A DNA stretch of 64,000 nucleotides from Pseudoclavibacter chungangensis (GTDB lineage: Bacteria > Actinomycetota > Actinomycetes > Actinomycetales > Microbacteriaceae): NCBI RefSeq assembly GCF_013410545.1, contig NZ_JACCFV010000001.1:248001-312000 (forward strand). The letters are read 5' to 3'. Of this stretch, positions 9,044-17,310 are shown piece after piece. The notes under the pieces are model-generated. The model saw only the letters and a program-made list of their open reading frames with translations, had not been told where the DNA came from and made no database searches. Each line of letters opens with the position of its first letter. The first letter of the stretch is position 1. The position numbers were made by a program, and so were the translations under genes.

Positions 9044-9436
9044 GCCTCCCCGCGGGTGCGGCCCCGCCCGCTCCGTCGGCCGCGAGCCCGGCCCCGACCG
9101 CCCCGCCGCGAGCGCCGACGGGACGTCCGCCACGCGCCGGGCGCGTGCTGCCCGCCGCGACATCCTGCGACGCGCGAGGTCCCGGGGCTTCCGCGACGGC
9201 CCGCGGCCCTGTAGAACGGCTCTCGCACCGTATGCGGATCGTCCGTCGCGGTGCGACGACGAGGAGCGGCAGCGACGCCGCGGGAGGGGCGAGGATGCCG
9301 GGACCCGTCGGGACCGCGCCCCGAGCGCGCACGACGCCACACCGTGCCCCGTCGCCGACTCGTTCCGGCGCACCGACGCGCCGACCGCGGCCGCCTCGGC
9401 GCTGCCGCGGGTCCCACGACCGAGAAAGGCACCCAC
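9044..9436. other. intergenic region, no gene seen
   Basis: 393 bp of very GC-rich sequence between ansA and the gluconate permease. No convincing coding sequence, RNA gene or strong hairpin is seen; it must hold the permease promoter, but I cannot place it. Confidence 0.5.
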
Positions 9437-10897
9437 ATGCACCTCCTCTCGCTCACCCTCGCGCAGGCGGCCGCGGACCCACCCGACGGATTCCTCGGCT
9501 GGCTCCGAACGAGCACCGCCGGGCTCATCATCCTCTGCGTCGTCGCGATCGGTGTCCTGCTCGCGCTCATCATCGCGCTCAAGATCGAGCCGTTCATCGC
9601 GCTGCTCATCACGGGCCTCGCACTCGCCCTCGTCGCGGGGCTCAGCGTCTACGAGCTCGTCGGCGTCGCCGTCCCCGATCCGTTCGACGCGGAACAGATC
9701 AAACCTGGCGACTCGATCCTCGAGAAGGGCTTCGGCGGGATCCTCGGGCACATCACGATCATCATCGGGCTCGGGACGGTGCTCGGCGCGATCCTCGAAC
9801 GCTCCGGTGGCGCCGACGTGCTCGTCTCGAAACTCCTCGAACGCATGGGTGACCGCTTCGCGCCCATCGCCCTCGGCATCGCGGGGCTCATCTTCGGCAT
9901 CCCCGTGTTCTTCGACGTCGGCATCTTCGTGCTCGCGCCGCTCGTCTACATCGCCGCGCGCCGCGGCGGGAAATCGCTCGCGCTGTACGCCCTGCCGATG
10001 CTCGCGGGCCTCTCGATGACCCACGCGTTCCTGCCGCCGCACCCCGGCCCGACCGCGCTCGCGGGATCGTTCGGCGTCTCGCTCGGCTGGATCATCGTCA
10101 TGGGCTTCGCGTGCGGTATCCCCGCCTTCATCGCCTCGGGTATCGCGTGGCCGCTGTGGATCGGGAAGCGCATCCACGTCGCGCTCCCCGAGGACTCCCT
10201 CATCGAGCCCGAGGACGACGGGCGCCCGCCCGTGTCGATCTGGTCGGTCGCGCTCGTGATCCTCATCCCGCTCGTGCTCATCCTCGCCTCGACCGTCGGC
10301 TCGCTCGTCATCACCGATCCGGGGTGGCTCGAGTTCGTGACGTTCGTCGGGAACCCGTCGGTCGCCCTCACGATCGCGGTGCTCGTGGCGATGTACCTGC
10401 TCGGCATCCGGCGCGGGACGACGCTCGCGGAGCTCGGTCACGTGACGGGCGAGTCGCTCAAACCGATCGGCATGATCCTGCTCGTCGTCGGTGCGGGTGC
10501 GTTCTTCGGCGCCGTCATCACGAAGACGGGCATCGGGACGGTGCTCTCCGACGTCTTCAGCGGCCTCGGCCTGCCCGTGTTCGTGACGGCGTACATCATC
10601 GCGTGCGTGCTGCGGCTCGCGCAGGGCTCCGCGACGGCCGCGATCGTCATCACGGCCGGCATCCTGCAGCCCGTCGTCGCGGGCGGCGACTACTCGCAGC
10701 CGCAGCTCGCCCTCATCGGCATCGCGATCGCCGCGGGCTCGATCATCGCGTCGCACGTCAACGACGGCGGATTCTGGATCATCCAGCGCTACTTCAACAT
10801 GACGGTGCCGCAGACGCTCGCGACCTGGACGGTGCTGGAGACGATCCTCTCGCTCGTCGGCTTCGCCATGGTGTGTCTGCTCTGGCTCGTCGTCTGA
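9437..10897 (+). CDS. gntP: gluconate:H+ symporter, GntP family
   Basis: A 486-residue polytopic membrane protein with about 12 hydrophobic segments. It resembles GntP/GntT permeases across its length, with the family signatures IFGIPVFFDVGIFVLAPL, THAFLPPHPGPTA and, near the end, SHVNDGGFW. It should import gluconate or a related sugar acid with protons. The ATG at 9437 follows GAAAGGC. No gluconate kinase or other pentose-phosphate entry gene is adjacent, so the substrate is inferred from the family. A perfect palindromic terminator follows. Confidence 0.88.
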   Translation: MHLLSLTLAQAAADPPDGFLGWLRTSTAGLIILCVVAIGVLLALIIALKIEPFIALLITGLALALVAGLSVYELVGVAVPDPFDAEQIKPGDSILEKGFGGILGHITIIIGLGTVLGAILERSGGADVLVSKLLERMGDRFAPIALGIAGLIFGIPVFFDVGIFVLAPLVYIAARRGGKSLALYALPMLAGLSMTHAFLPPHPGPTALAGSFGVSLGWIIVMGFACGIPAFIASGIAWPLWIGKRIHVALPEDSLIEPEDDGRPPVSIWSVALVILIPLVLILASTVGSLVITDPGWLEFVTFVGNPSVALTIAVLVAMYLLGIRRGTTLAELGHVTGESLKPIGMILLVVGAGAFFGAVITKTGIGTVLSDVFSGLGLPVFVTAYIIACVLRLAQGSATAAIVITAGILQPVVAGGDYSQPQLALIGIAIAAGSIIASHVNDGGFWIIQRYFNMTVPQTLATWTVLETILSLVGFAMVCLLWLVV

Positions 10898-10920
10898 CTC
10901 GGATCGCGCGCCGACGCGGC

Positions 10921-10956
10921 TCGCGCTGCCGCCCGCACGTGCGGGCGGCAGCGCGA
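10921..10956. terminator. palindromic terminator between gntP and the acyl-CoA ligase
   Basis: A 36-bp perfect palindrome (two 18-bp arms) between the convergent ends of the permease and the acyl-CoA synthetase, able to serve both. Confidence 0.85.
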
Positions 10957-10963
10957 TCGTCGC

Positions 10964-12547
10964 TCACGCGGTCGCGGCCGGAGCGCGCAGGTCCTTGCGC
11001 AGGATCTTGCCCGAGGCGGACTTCGGGATCGCGTCGACCCACTCGACGACGCGCACCTTCTTGTAGGGCGCGACGCGCTCCGCGACGAACGCGAGCACCT
11101 CGTCGTCGCTCGTCGACGTGCCCGGCTGCGCGACGACGAACGCCTTCGGCACCTCCTCGCCCTCGTCGTCGAGCACCCCGACGACGGCGGCGTCCGCGAT
11201 GCCCGGGTGCTCGAGCAGGAGCGACTCGAGCTCGGAGGGCGCGACCTGGTAGCCCTTGTACTTGATGAGCTCCTTGAGGCGGTCGACGATGTGGACGACG
11301 CCGTCCGCGTCGACGGTCGCGACATCACCCGTCTTGAGCCAGCCGTCGTCGGTGAGCGTCTCGGCCGTCGCCTCGGGGTTGTTGAGGTAGCCGGTCATGA
11401 CCATCGGCCCACGGCACCAGAGCTCGCCCGGCGCCGACACGCCGTCGGTCACCTCGACGTCCTCACCCGTCGCGGGGTCGACGAGGCGGAACTCGACGTT
11501 CGGGATCGCGAGGCCGACCGAGCCGGGGGAGATGTCGTCCCGGTCGAACGGCGTGACGTGCGAGACGGGGCTCATCTCGGTCATCCCGTAGCCCTGCAGC
11601 ATGCGGGCCCCGAGTCGCGCCTCGATCGCGCGGCCGAGGTGCTCGTCGAGCGGTGCGGCGCCCGAGAGCACGTGGCGGACGGTCGACGTGTCGACCGTGT
11701 CGACGAGCGGGTGCTTCGCGAGCGCGACGCCGATGGGCGGCGCGATGAACAGGTACGTCACGCCGTGGTCCTCGATGAGGCGCAGGAACTCGGCGAGGTC
11801 GAACCGCGGCATCGTGACGAGCGTCGCGCGCTCGCGCAGGCCGAGGTTGAGCAGGGCCGTCATGCCGTAGATGTGGAAGAACGGCAGGACGGCGAGCAGG
11901 ACGTCGTCCCGCCCGACGCCGAGCATCGCGCGGGCCTGCTCGACGTTCGCGACGAGATTGCGGTGCGTGAGCATGACGCCCTTCGGCAACCCCGTCGTCC
12001 CCGACGAGTACGGCAGCACCGCGAGGTGCTCCGCCGGCTCGAACGACACGTCCGGTGCGGGCGCACCCGCCGCGAGCAGATCGCGTAGCGACTCGTGCCC
12101 CTCGGCGCCGTCGAGCACGATGACCGCCGAGTCGGGCAGCCCGACGTTGCGTGCGGCCGTCGTCGCGGCCTCGAGCAGTGGGCTCGCCGTCAGGAGCAGC
12201 TCGGCCCCCGAGGCGCGCAACTGCGACTCGAGGTCCTTCACGGTCGCGAGGCTGTTGACGGTCGTGGCGGTCGCGCCCGCGCGCAGGATGCCGTGGAACG
12301 CGATCACGAAGCCGCTCGAGTTCGGGCAGTGGAGGGCGACGACGTCGCCGACGCCGATGCCGCGCGCCGCGAGCGCACCGGCGACGGCCTCGATCCGGGC
12401 GGCGAGGTCGCCGTAGCTCGTCTCGGCGCCGCTCGGCCCGTCGACGAGGGCGGTCTTCTCGCGATCCTCGTCGGTGAGCGAGCCGAACAGGGAATCGAAC
12501 ACGGAGACGTCGGGGACGACGACATCGGGGAGGGTGCTGCGGTACAT
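10964..12547 (-). CDS. AMP-forming acyl-CoA synthetase, 4-coumarate-CoA-ligase-like
   Basis: A 527-residue ANL-superfamily ligase that should activate a carboxylic acid to its CoA thioester via an acyl-adenylate. It has the P-loop YSSGTTGLPKGVMLTHRN, the FFHIYGM and GYGMTE motifs, DGWLKTGD, DRLKELIKYKGYQVAPSE and the C-terminal catalytic lysine in PKSASGKILRKDL. The motif set and length are closest to 4-coumarate/aryl- or medium-chain acyl-CoA ligases. The ATG at 12547 has GAAGGAG upstream. It is transcribed away from the clpP pair across 272 bp. The true substrate cannot be read from sequence. Confidence 0.88.
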   Translation of the reverse strand: MYRSTLPDVVVPDVSVFDSLFGSLTDEDREKTALVDGPSGAETSYGDLAARIEAVAGALAARGIGVGDVVALHCPNSSGFVIAFHGILRAGATATTVNSLATVKDLESQLRASGAELLLTASPLLEAATTAARNVGLPDSAVIVLDGAEGHESLRDLLAAGAPAPDVSFEPAEHLAVLPYSSGTTGLPKGVMLTHRNLVANVEQARAMLGVGRDDVLLAVLPFFHIYGMTALLNLGLRERATLVTMPRFDLAEFLRLIEDHGVTYLFIAPPIGVALAKHPLVDTVDTSTVRHVLSGAAPLDEHLGRAIEARLGARMLQGYGMTEMSPVSHVTPFDRDDISPGSVGLAIPNVEFRLVDPATGEDVEVTDGVSAPGELWCRGPMVMTGYLNNPEATAETLTDDGWLKTGDVATVDADGVVHIVDRLKELIKYKGYQVAPSELESLLLEHPGIADAAVVGVLDDEGEEVPKAFVVAQPGTSTSDDEVLAFVAERVAPYKKVRVVEWVDAIPKSASGKILRKDLRAPAATA

Positions 12548-12780
12548 CTCACTCCTTCGTGGGATCGTGCGCTGCGCGCCTCGACGATGAGGGCACGCGC
12601 GAGCGGGCGTCGTACCGACGCCGTCCGGTGAGCGTAGCGGGCGACGACGAGCGCACCGTGAACGGCGTGGGGTTCCCACAACGACGGTCCCTCGGCTCCC
12701 CAGTCGGGTTCGTCCCTCACCGTCGGTCGTCGCGGTCGTCCAGGGGCGCGCTGCCGAGGGGCGATCCGCTCGTAGCCGCG

Positions 12781-12801
12781 TTCGCTGACGTCCGACGCGA
12801 A
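12781..12801. promoter_or_regulatory. inverted repeat upstream of the clpP pair (candidate regulator site)
   Basis: TTCGC and GCGAA half-sites are separated by 11 bp, ending 18 bp before the first clpP start. ClgR/PopR-type operators are built from CGC/GCG half-sites, so this could be the site for the neighbouring regulator. The spacing is longer than that recalled for ClgR boxes, which lowers confidence. Confidence 0.3.
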
Positions 12802-12819
12802 TCCGGCTGGACTCGGGGC

Positions 12820-13434
12820 ATGAACGAATCCGACGGTGACCAGCGGTCCGCGATCGCGGCCGATCTCCATCTGCGCCTCGGCGCACAGCGCATCGTGCTC
12901 CTCGGTGGCGAGCTCGACGAGGAGGCGACGAACCGGCTCTGCGCACAGATCCTGCTGCTGAGCGCCGAGGATCCGCGGCGCGACATCGCGCTGTGGATCA
13001 ACTCGCCGGGCGGCTCGGTGCCCGGCATGCTCGCGATCCGCGACGTCATGCGGCTCGTGCCGAACGACGTGTCGACGCTCGGCCTCGGCATGGCGTACAG
13101 CGCCGGGCAGTTCCTGCTCAGCTCGGGGACTCCCGGCAAGCGGTACCTGCTGCCGCACGCGCGTGTGCTCCTGCACCAGGGGTCGGCCGGCATCGGTGGC
13201 AACGCGGCCGACATCGAGATCCAGGCCGACGAACTGCGCAACACGCGCGACACGGTCATCGGGCTCATCGCGGCCGACACGGGGCGCACGTTCGACGAGG
13301 TCGAGCGGGACGCACGCCGCGACCGGTGGTTCTCGGCCGAGCAGGCGGTCGCGTACGGCTTCGTCGACCGGATCCTGGAGCACGCCGCGGACGTGCGCCC
13401 CGCCGGGCCCGGACGCGCCGGGATCGGGGCCTGA
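12820..13434 (+). CDS. ClpP-family serine protease subunit, accessory paralogue (ClpP3-like)
   Basis: A 204-residue ClpP subunit. The catalytic triad appears intact: S94 in GLGMAYSAGQ, H119 in RVLLHQ and D168 in ARRDRW; the family motif LWINSPGGSVPGM is present. The active-site serine motif is divergent (MAYSA rather than QAASM). It is followed one base later by a second clpP, and the next gene encodes an XRE regulator of the PopR/ClgR type. This matches the clpP3-clpP4/popR arrangement known from Streptomyces rather than the housekeeping clpP1P2-clpX locus. It likely forms a hetero-oligomer with the next gene product. Confidence 0.85.
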   Translation: MNESDGDQRSAIAADLHLRLGAQRIVLLGGELDEEATNRLCAQILLLSAEDPRRDIALWINSPGGSVPGMLAIRDVMRLVPNDVSTLGLGMAYSAGQFLLSSGTPGKRYLLPHARVLLHQGSAGIGGNAADIEIQADELRNTRDTVIGLIAADTGRTFDEVERDARRDRWFSAEQAVAYGFVDRILEHAADVRPAGPGRAGIGA

Positions 13435-13435
13435 C

Positions 13436-14041
13436 ATGGGTGAGTACCTGGTGCCCAACGTCACGACGATCACGTCGCGCGGCGAACGTACCGTCGACGT
13501 CTACAGCCGATTGCTCGCCGATCGCATCGTGTACCTCGGCACGGCGATCGACGACGGTGTCGCGAACGTGCTCATCGCGCAGCTGCTGCACCTGGAGGCC
13601 GACGAGCCGGATTCGCCCATCAACCTCTACATCAATTCGCCCGGCGGCTCCGTGACCGCCATGCTCGGCCTGTACGACGCGATGCAGTACGTTCGGCCGG
13701 CCGTGCACACGACGTGCATCGGACAGGCCGCGTCGTCCGCGGCCGTGCTCCTCGGTGGCGGCGAGCGGGGATTCCGGTCGATCCTGCCGCGTGGGCGCGT
13801 GCTGCTGCACCAGCCCTCGTCACAGGGCGGCCGCGGGGCGATCCCCGATCTCGTCGTCGAGGCGGAGGAGATGGCGCGCGTGCGCGACGAACTCGACGGG
13901 ATCGTGGCCGCCGACACGGGGCGTACGCCCGCGCAGGTGCGCGTCGACACGGAGCGCGACCTCGTGCTCACGGCACAGGCCGCACGGGAGTACGGGATCG
14001 TCGATCACGTGCTCGCGCGCCGCGAGCTCGCCTCGGTGTGA
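13436..14041 (+). CDS. ClpP-family serine protease subunit, accessory paralogue (ClpP4-like)
   Basis: A 201-residue ClpP subunit with S100 in CIGQAASSAAVLL, H125 in RVLLHQPSSQGGRG and D175 in DTERDLVL. The handle-region segment SQGGRGAIPDLVVEAEEM is typical of ClpP. It starts one base after the preceding clpP stop, so the two are co-translated and probably assemble together. No clpX or clpC lies nearby, so an unfoldase must be supplied from elsewhere. Convergent with the regulator gene downstream. Confidence 0.87.
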   Translation: MGEYLVPNVTTITSRGERTVDVYSRLLADRIVYLGTAIDDGVANVLIAQLLHLEADEPDSPINLYINSPGGSVTAMLGLYDAMQYVRPAVHTTCIGQAASSAAVLLGGGERGFRSILPRGRVLLHQPSSQGGRGAIPDLVVEAEEMARVRDELDGIVAADTGRTPAQVRVDTERDLVLTAQAAREYGIVDHVLARRELASV

Positions 14042-14118
14042 GTGTCTGGGCGCCGCGCGGCGCCGGGGTGGTCGGCGCCGCGCGCGTGCCCGCGTTCGAG
14101 TCGGGTCGCGGCGCCGGG

Positions 14119-14673
14119 TCAGGCGGCGAGCGCGACGAGCGCACCCACGGGCGCGTTCGCCCGGATCACCGGGTCGGTCCCCGTTCCCGTCTCGTCGACG
14201 GGTACGGAGCCCGTCGCCGAGCGCAGATCGAGGGGCGCGAGCGGGACGGCCGATCGCGCACCGACCGTGGCGCCGGGGCCGATCGGCCACGCCTCCTCCG
14301 TGACGAGCGTCGCCGGTGCGCCGAACCCGGCGCGGACACGGACGCCGCGGCCCGGCCGCGCGCGCCGGGCGGTGAGCGTCACGCGCTGACGGTCCGCGGC
14401 ACGCGCGTCGGCCATGCGCCGAGCGGCGCGCTCGACGAGGTCGAGGGGGTCGAGGCCGAGCGCCTGGGCGAGCTCGCGCAGCACCTCGCTCGATGGGTCC
14501 TTACGACCGCGTTCGATCTCCGAGAGGTACTGCGGGGAGAGCGCGGCCGCGTGCGCGACGTCGACGAGCCGCTCACCGCGGCGCACGCGCTCGTCGTGCG
14601 CCTCGCGCCCGAGTGCCTCGCGGAACAGGAGCCTGCGGGGAACGGGGTGCGTGCCCCATGGGTCGTCGCTCAT
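14119..14673 (-). CDS. XRE-family regulator of clp genes, PopR/ClgR-like, with C-terminal LAA
   Basis: A 184-residue protein with an XRE helix-turn-helix at about residues 22-80, including SPQYLSEIERGRKDPSSEVL, the signature of ClgR and PopR. The C-terminal half is Ala/Val/Thr-rich with no recognised domain. The last residues are GALVALAA. In Streptomyces lividans PopR activates clpP3-clpP4 and is itself degraded by ClpP through C-terminal alanines; the LAA end here resembles that signal and the end of ssrA tags. The gene is convergent with the clpP pair and lies 86 bp downstream of the AI-2E-family gene on the same strand. Assignment as PopR orthologue is inferred from position, motif and tail. 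Confidence 0.75.
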   Translation of the reverse strand: MSDDPWGTHPVPRRLLFREALGREAHDERVRRGERLVDVAHAAALSPQYLSEIERGRKDPSSEVLRELAQALGLDPLDLVERAARRMADARAADRQRVTLTARRARPGRGVRVRAGFGAPATLVTEEAWPIGPGATVGARSAVPLAPLDLRSATGSVPVDETGTGTDPVIRANAPVGALVALAA

Positions 14674-14715
14674 GGCGACAGGCTACGACCCGCGGCGGCG
14701 AACCCGGCGGGCGAT

Positions 14716-14749
14716 CTGCTGTGAGCAGAACGACTCGGAGCAGAACGAC
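14716..14749. promoter_or_regulatory. repeats in the popR-like promoter region
   Basis: Two copies of the 12-mer GAGCAGAACGAC (14723-14734 and 14738-14749) are spaced at exactly 15 bp, preceded by the inverted repeat CTGCT-GTG-AGCAG (14716-14728). They sit 43-76 bp upstream of the regulator start, where an activator or repressor would bind. The binding protein is unknown. Confidence 0.4.
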
Positions 14750-14759
14750 GTGGGGCGCG

Positions 14760-16121
14760 TCAGGCGCGCGCGGGTGACGGACCCTCGCCGCTCGGCCCGG
14801 GGGCGGGAGTGGTTCCGGCGTCGGCGCTCGCGGGCGCGCCCTCCGCCGCCGTGCCGGAATCGGGCACCGCGTCGGCGTCCGGCGTCGCGTCTCTCTCCCC
14901 CGTCGCGTCGGAATCCCGTGTCGCGTCGGAATCGGGCGTCGTGTCGGAATCCGGTGTCGTGTCGGAATCGGGCGTCGTGTCGGAATCCGGTGTCGTGTCG
15001 GAATCGGGCGTCGCGTCGGAATCCGGTGTTGTGTCGGAATCGGGCGTCGCGTCGAGATCCGGCTTCGCGTCGATGACGAGGTTCATCCACCGGGACCGAG
15101 GATCGGCGTCGATGAGGATCGACTTCGCGAGGAGCGTCGCCGGCAGCGCGAGCAGCGCCCCGACGGGGCCGAGCGCGAACGTCCACACGAGCACGGAGAG
15201 GAAGGAGACGGTGGGCGTGACGCCCACGGCGTCCCCCGCGACCTTCGGCTGGATGAGCGATTGGGCGACGAAGTTGATGACGCACCACACGACGAGCACG
15301 ACGAGCGCGTTCACCCAGTCGTTCGCGAGCAGCGCCATGAGCACGGGCGGCACCATGCCGATGACGAAACCGATGTTCGGGATGTAGTTCGTGAGGAACG
15401 AGAACACGCCCCACACGATCGCGAACGGCACGTGCAGGATCTCGAGCGCGACGACGTCGAGCACCGCGACGATGAGGCCGAACACGGTCGTGACGATCCA
15501 GTAGCGACCCACGCCGCGGACGAAGCCGTCGAGCGCGGCGCCGAGCGCGGGACGCACCTCACGGAGCCGCGCCATGCGCCCCTCGAAGCCGATCGCGTCG
15601 AAGAACAGGAAGAACGCCGTGATGACGAGCGTGCCGAGGAACGCGAGCACGACGCCGATGTTGCTCAGCACGGCCTGCAGCGTCGAGGTGATCGCGGTCG
15701 GCGAGAGCACGCCCGACACCTGTGCGAGCAGCGTGTCCTCGGTGACGCCGAGGTCGGCGAGGAGCGTGAGGATCTCGCGGTAGAGCGCCGTGAACTCGCC
15801 CGCGTAGTGCGGCAGCTCCTGCACGAGCACCGCGACGGACCACACGAGCAGCCCGACGAACCCGATGAGCACGGCGTACAGCACGAGCAGCGTGAGCGTC
15901 GCGGCGATGATGCGATGCACCCCGTGTCGAATGAGCAACCGCATGAACGGCGAGACCGCGATGACGAGGTTGAGGCTCAGGAACACGGGCGCGACGATCG
16001 CCGACACCTGGGGGAGGGCGATGAGCACGACGAGAACGAGGGTGATCGTGCCGAGGATCGCGAGCGGGCGTCCCCACCCGGGTCGGAGCTCGGCGCTCGG
16101 TGCGGGTGATGCGATCGGCAT
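14760..16121 (-). CDS. AI-2E-family transporter-like membrane protein with acidic repeat tail
   Basis: A 453-residue protein. The first 350 residues are a PerM/AI-2E family core with about eight hydrophobic segments, including the VFSFLTNYIPNIGFVIGMVP region and IQPKVAGDAVG. Such proteins have been linked to autoinducer-2 export, but the function of most members is unknown. The start is the ATG at 16121 with GAGGAGAAG just upstream; a GTG 27 bp earlier has no such signal. The C-terminal 100 residues are unusual: nine tandem six-residue TPDSD(T/A)-type units followed by an Asp/Glu/Ala/Pro-rich tail, presumably cytoplasmic and disordered. Confidence 0.82.
   Translation of the reverse strand: MPIASPAPSAELRPGWGRPLAILGTITLVLVVLIALPQVSAIVAPVFLSLNLVIAVSPFMRLLIRHGVHRIIAATLTLLVLYAVLIGFVGLLVWSVAVLVQELPHYAGEFTALYREILTLLADLGVTEDTLLAQVSGVLSPTAITSTLQAVLSNIGVVLAFLGTLVITAFFLFFDAIGFEGRMARLREVRPALGAALDGFVRGVGRYWIVTTVFGLIVAVLDVVALEILHVPFAIVWGVFSFLTNYIPNIGFVIGMVPPVLMALLANDWVNALVVLVVWCVINFVAQSLIQPKVAGDAVGVTPTVSFLSVLVWTFALGPVGALLALPATLLAKSILIDADPRSRWMNLVIDAKPDLDATPDSDTTPDSDATPDSDTTPDSDTTPDSDTTPDSDTTPDSDATRDSDATGERDATPDADAVPDSGTAAEGAPASADAGTTPAPGPSGEGPSPARA
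14902..15063. repeat. coding minisatellite, nine 18-bp units
   Basis: Nine tandem 18-bp units (consensus GTCGTGTCGGAATCSGGY on the plus strand) lie in frame inside the AI-2E-family gene. Adjacent units alternate between two variants, giving a 36-bp higher-order period in the centre, which indicates expansion by unequal exchange. Each unit encodes six residues of the TPDSDT type, so copy-number changes would keep the frame. Confidence 0.95.
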
Positions 16122-16314
16122 CGGCTTCTCCTCGTTCCACTCCGCCACCGCCTGTGGCCGAGGGCCGGGCGAGGCGCGTCCAGGCTAGACGAGCCGTTCG
16201 AACGGTCGCGTCGGCCGCGAGACAGGTTCGGTGCACCCCGCGCGGGGGATCCGTCGACGGGATGGGCGGGGCTCGGCCGCCGGGGCTCGGCCGTGGGTGC
16301 TCGGCCGTGTGTAC

Positions 16315-17310
16315 TCAGCCGTCGGCCGCGAGGACGAGCGGCCAGACGTCGGGCACGCGGCCGTCGACGTCGACGACGCCGTAGGCGCGGGCGAGGTCGG
16401 TCGCGGTCGCGGACCGGCCCGTCCAGCGCTGTCGATCGGGATCGGCGGCGAGCGCCGCGATGCCGCGTCCGACGAAGCGCGGCGACTCGGACTGCTCGAA
16501 GTCGGCGGGCGCGGCCGGTTCGGCGCCGTCGCGCCCCTCGAGGGCGTCGCGCCAATTCGCCTCGCGGACGCCGAAGTGCTCGAGCATGAGCTCGGAGCGC
16601 AACCACCCGGGCGTCACCGAGAGCGCCGTGCCGCCGACGGACCGCAGATCGTGCGCCTGCGAGAAGCCGAGTCGGCCGACGGCCGTCTTCGCGAGATCGT
16701 AGAAGACGGAGATGCGGTAGTGATCGCGGTTGTACTCGACCGTGCCGTCGGTCATCTCGACCACGAGCCCGCCCTCGCGGGACGCGAGGAGCGGGAGCAG
16801 GGCGTGGGAGGTGACGAGGTGCGTCTCGACCGCGAGGCGCAGCATGCGCAGCCCCGCGTCGAGGTCGAGCTCCCACATCGGGCGATCCCAGCCCGACGGG
16901 TCGCCCACGAGGCCCTCGCCGCCCCAGATGTCGTTCACGAGCACGTCGAGCCGGCCGTGCTCGCGCTCGATCCGCGCGGCGAGCGCGCGCACGGCGTCGT
17001 GATCGAGGTGATCGACCTGGATCGCGACGCCCGTGCCGCCCGCGGCGGTCACGAGCTCGGCCGTCTCCTCGATCGTCTCGGGCCGCGTGCCGTAGTCGGA
17101 GCGGATCGTGCGATCGCCCGCGCGACTCGATCTGCCCGTGCACACGACTGTCGCGCCCGCCTCGCCGAGCGCGATCGCGATGCCTCGCCCCGCGCCGCGC
17201 GTCGCGCCCGCGACGACGGCGACCCGGCCGCGCAGCGAGTCGGGATCGAGCCCGCCGTGCGCGGGCACCGACTCGCCGGCGCCGTCGCCCGGTGCCGAGC
17301 CGGTGGTCAC
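16315..17310 (-). CDS. SDR-family oxidoreductase
   Basis: A 331-residue short-chain dehydrogenase, longer than the classical 250. The cofactor motif GATRGAGRGIAIALGEAGA and CTGRSSR suggest NADP(H) use, VNDIWGGE replaces the usual NNAG, and the catalytic Tyr-Lys pair is in SVFYDLAK. I start it at the GTG at 17310, which overlaps the stop of the upstream hydrolase as GTGA; a GTG 18 bp further upstream is possible. The coupling suggests that the two enzymes act together, but the substrate is not apparent. Confidence 0.75.
   Translation of the reverse strand: MTTGSAPGDGAGESVPAHGGLDPDSLRGRVAVVAGATRGAGRGIAIALGEAGATVVCTGRSSRAGDRTIRSDYGTRPETIEETAELVTAAGGTGVAIQVDHLDHDAVRALAARIEREHGRLDVLVNDIWGGEGLVGDPSGWDRPMWELDLDAGLRMLRLAVETHLVTSHALLPLLASREGGLVVEMTDGTVEYNRDHYRISVFYDLAKTAVGRLGFSQAHDLRSVGGTALSVTPGWLRSELMLEHFGVREANWRDALEGRDGAEPAAPADFEQSESPRFVGRGIAALAADPDRQRWTGRSATATDLARAYGVVDVDGRVPDVWPLVLAADG

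Noticed and set aside
7361..10756. Minus-strand open frame of about 1130 codons opposite catalase, asparaginase and gntP
   Set aside because: Composition is Arg/Asp/Glu/His low complexity, spanning three well-supported plus-strand genes and two terminators.
12820..14041. Housekeeping clpP1-clpP2 locus
   Set aside because: No trigger factor or clpX adjacent, a divergent serine motif in the first gene and a PopR-like regulator next to it point to the accessory pair.
14902..15063. Possible CRISPR-like array
   Set aside because: Units are contiguous without spacers and are in frame inside a coding sequence.
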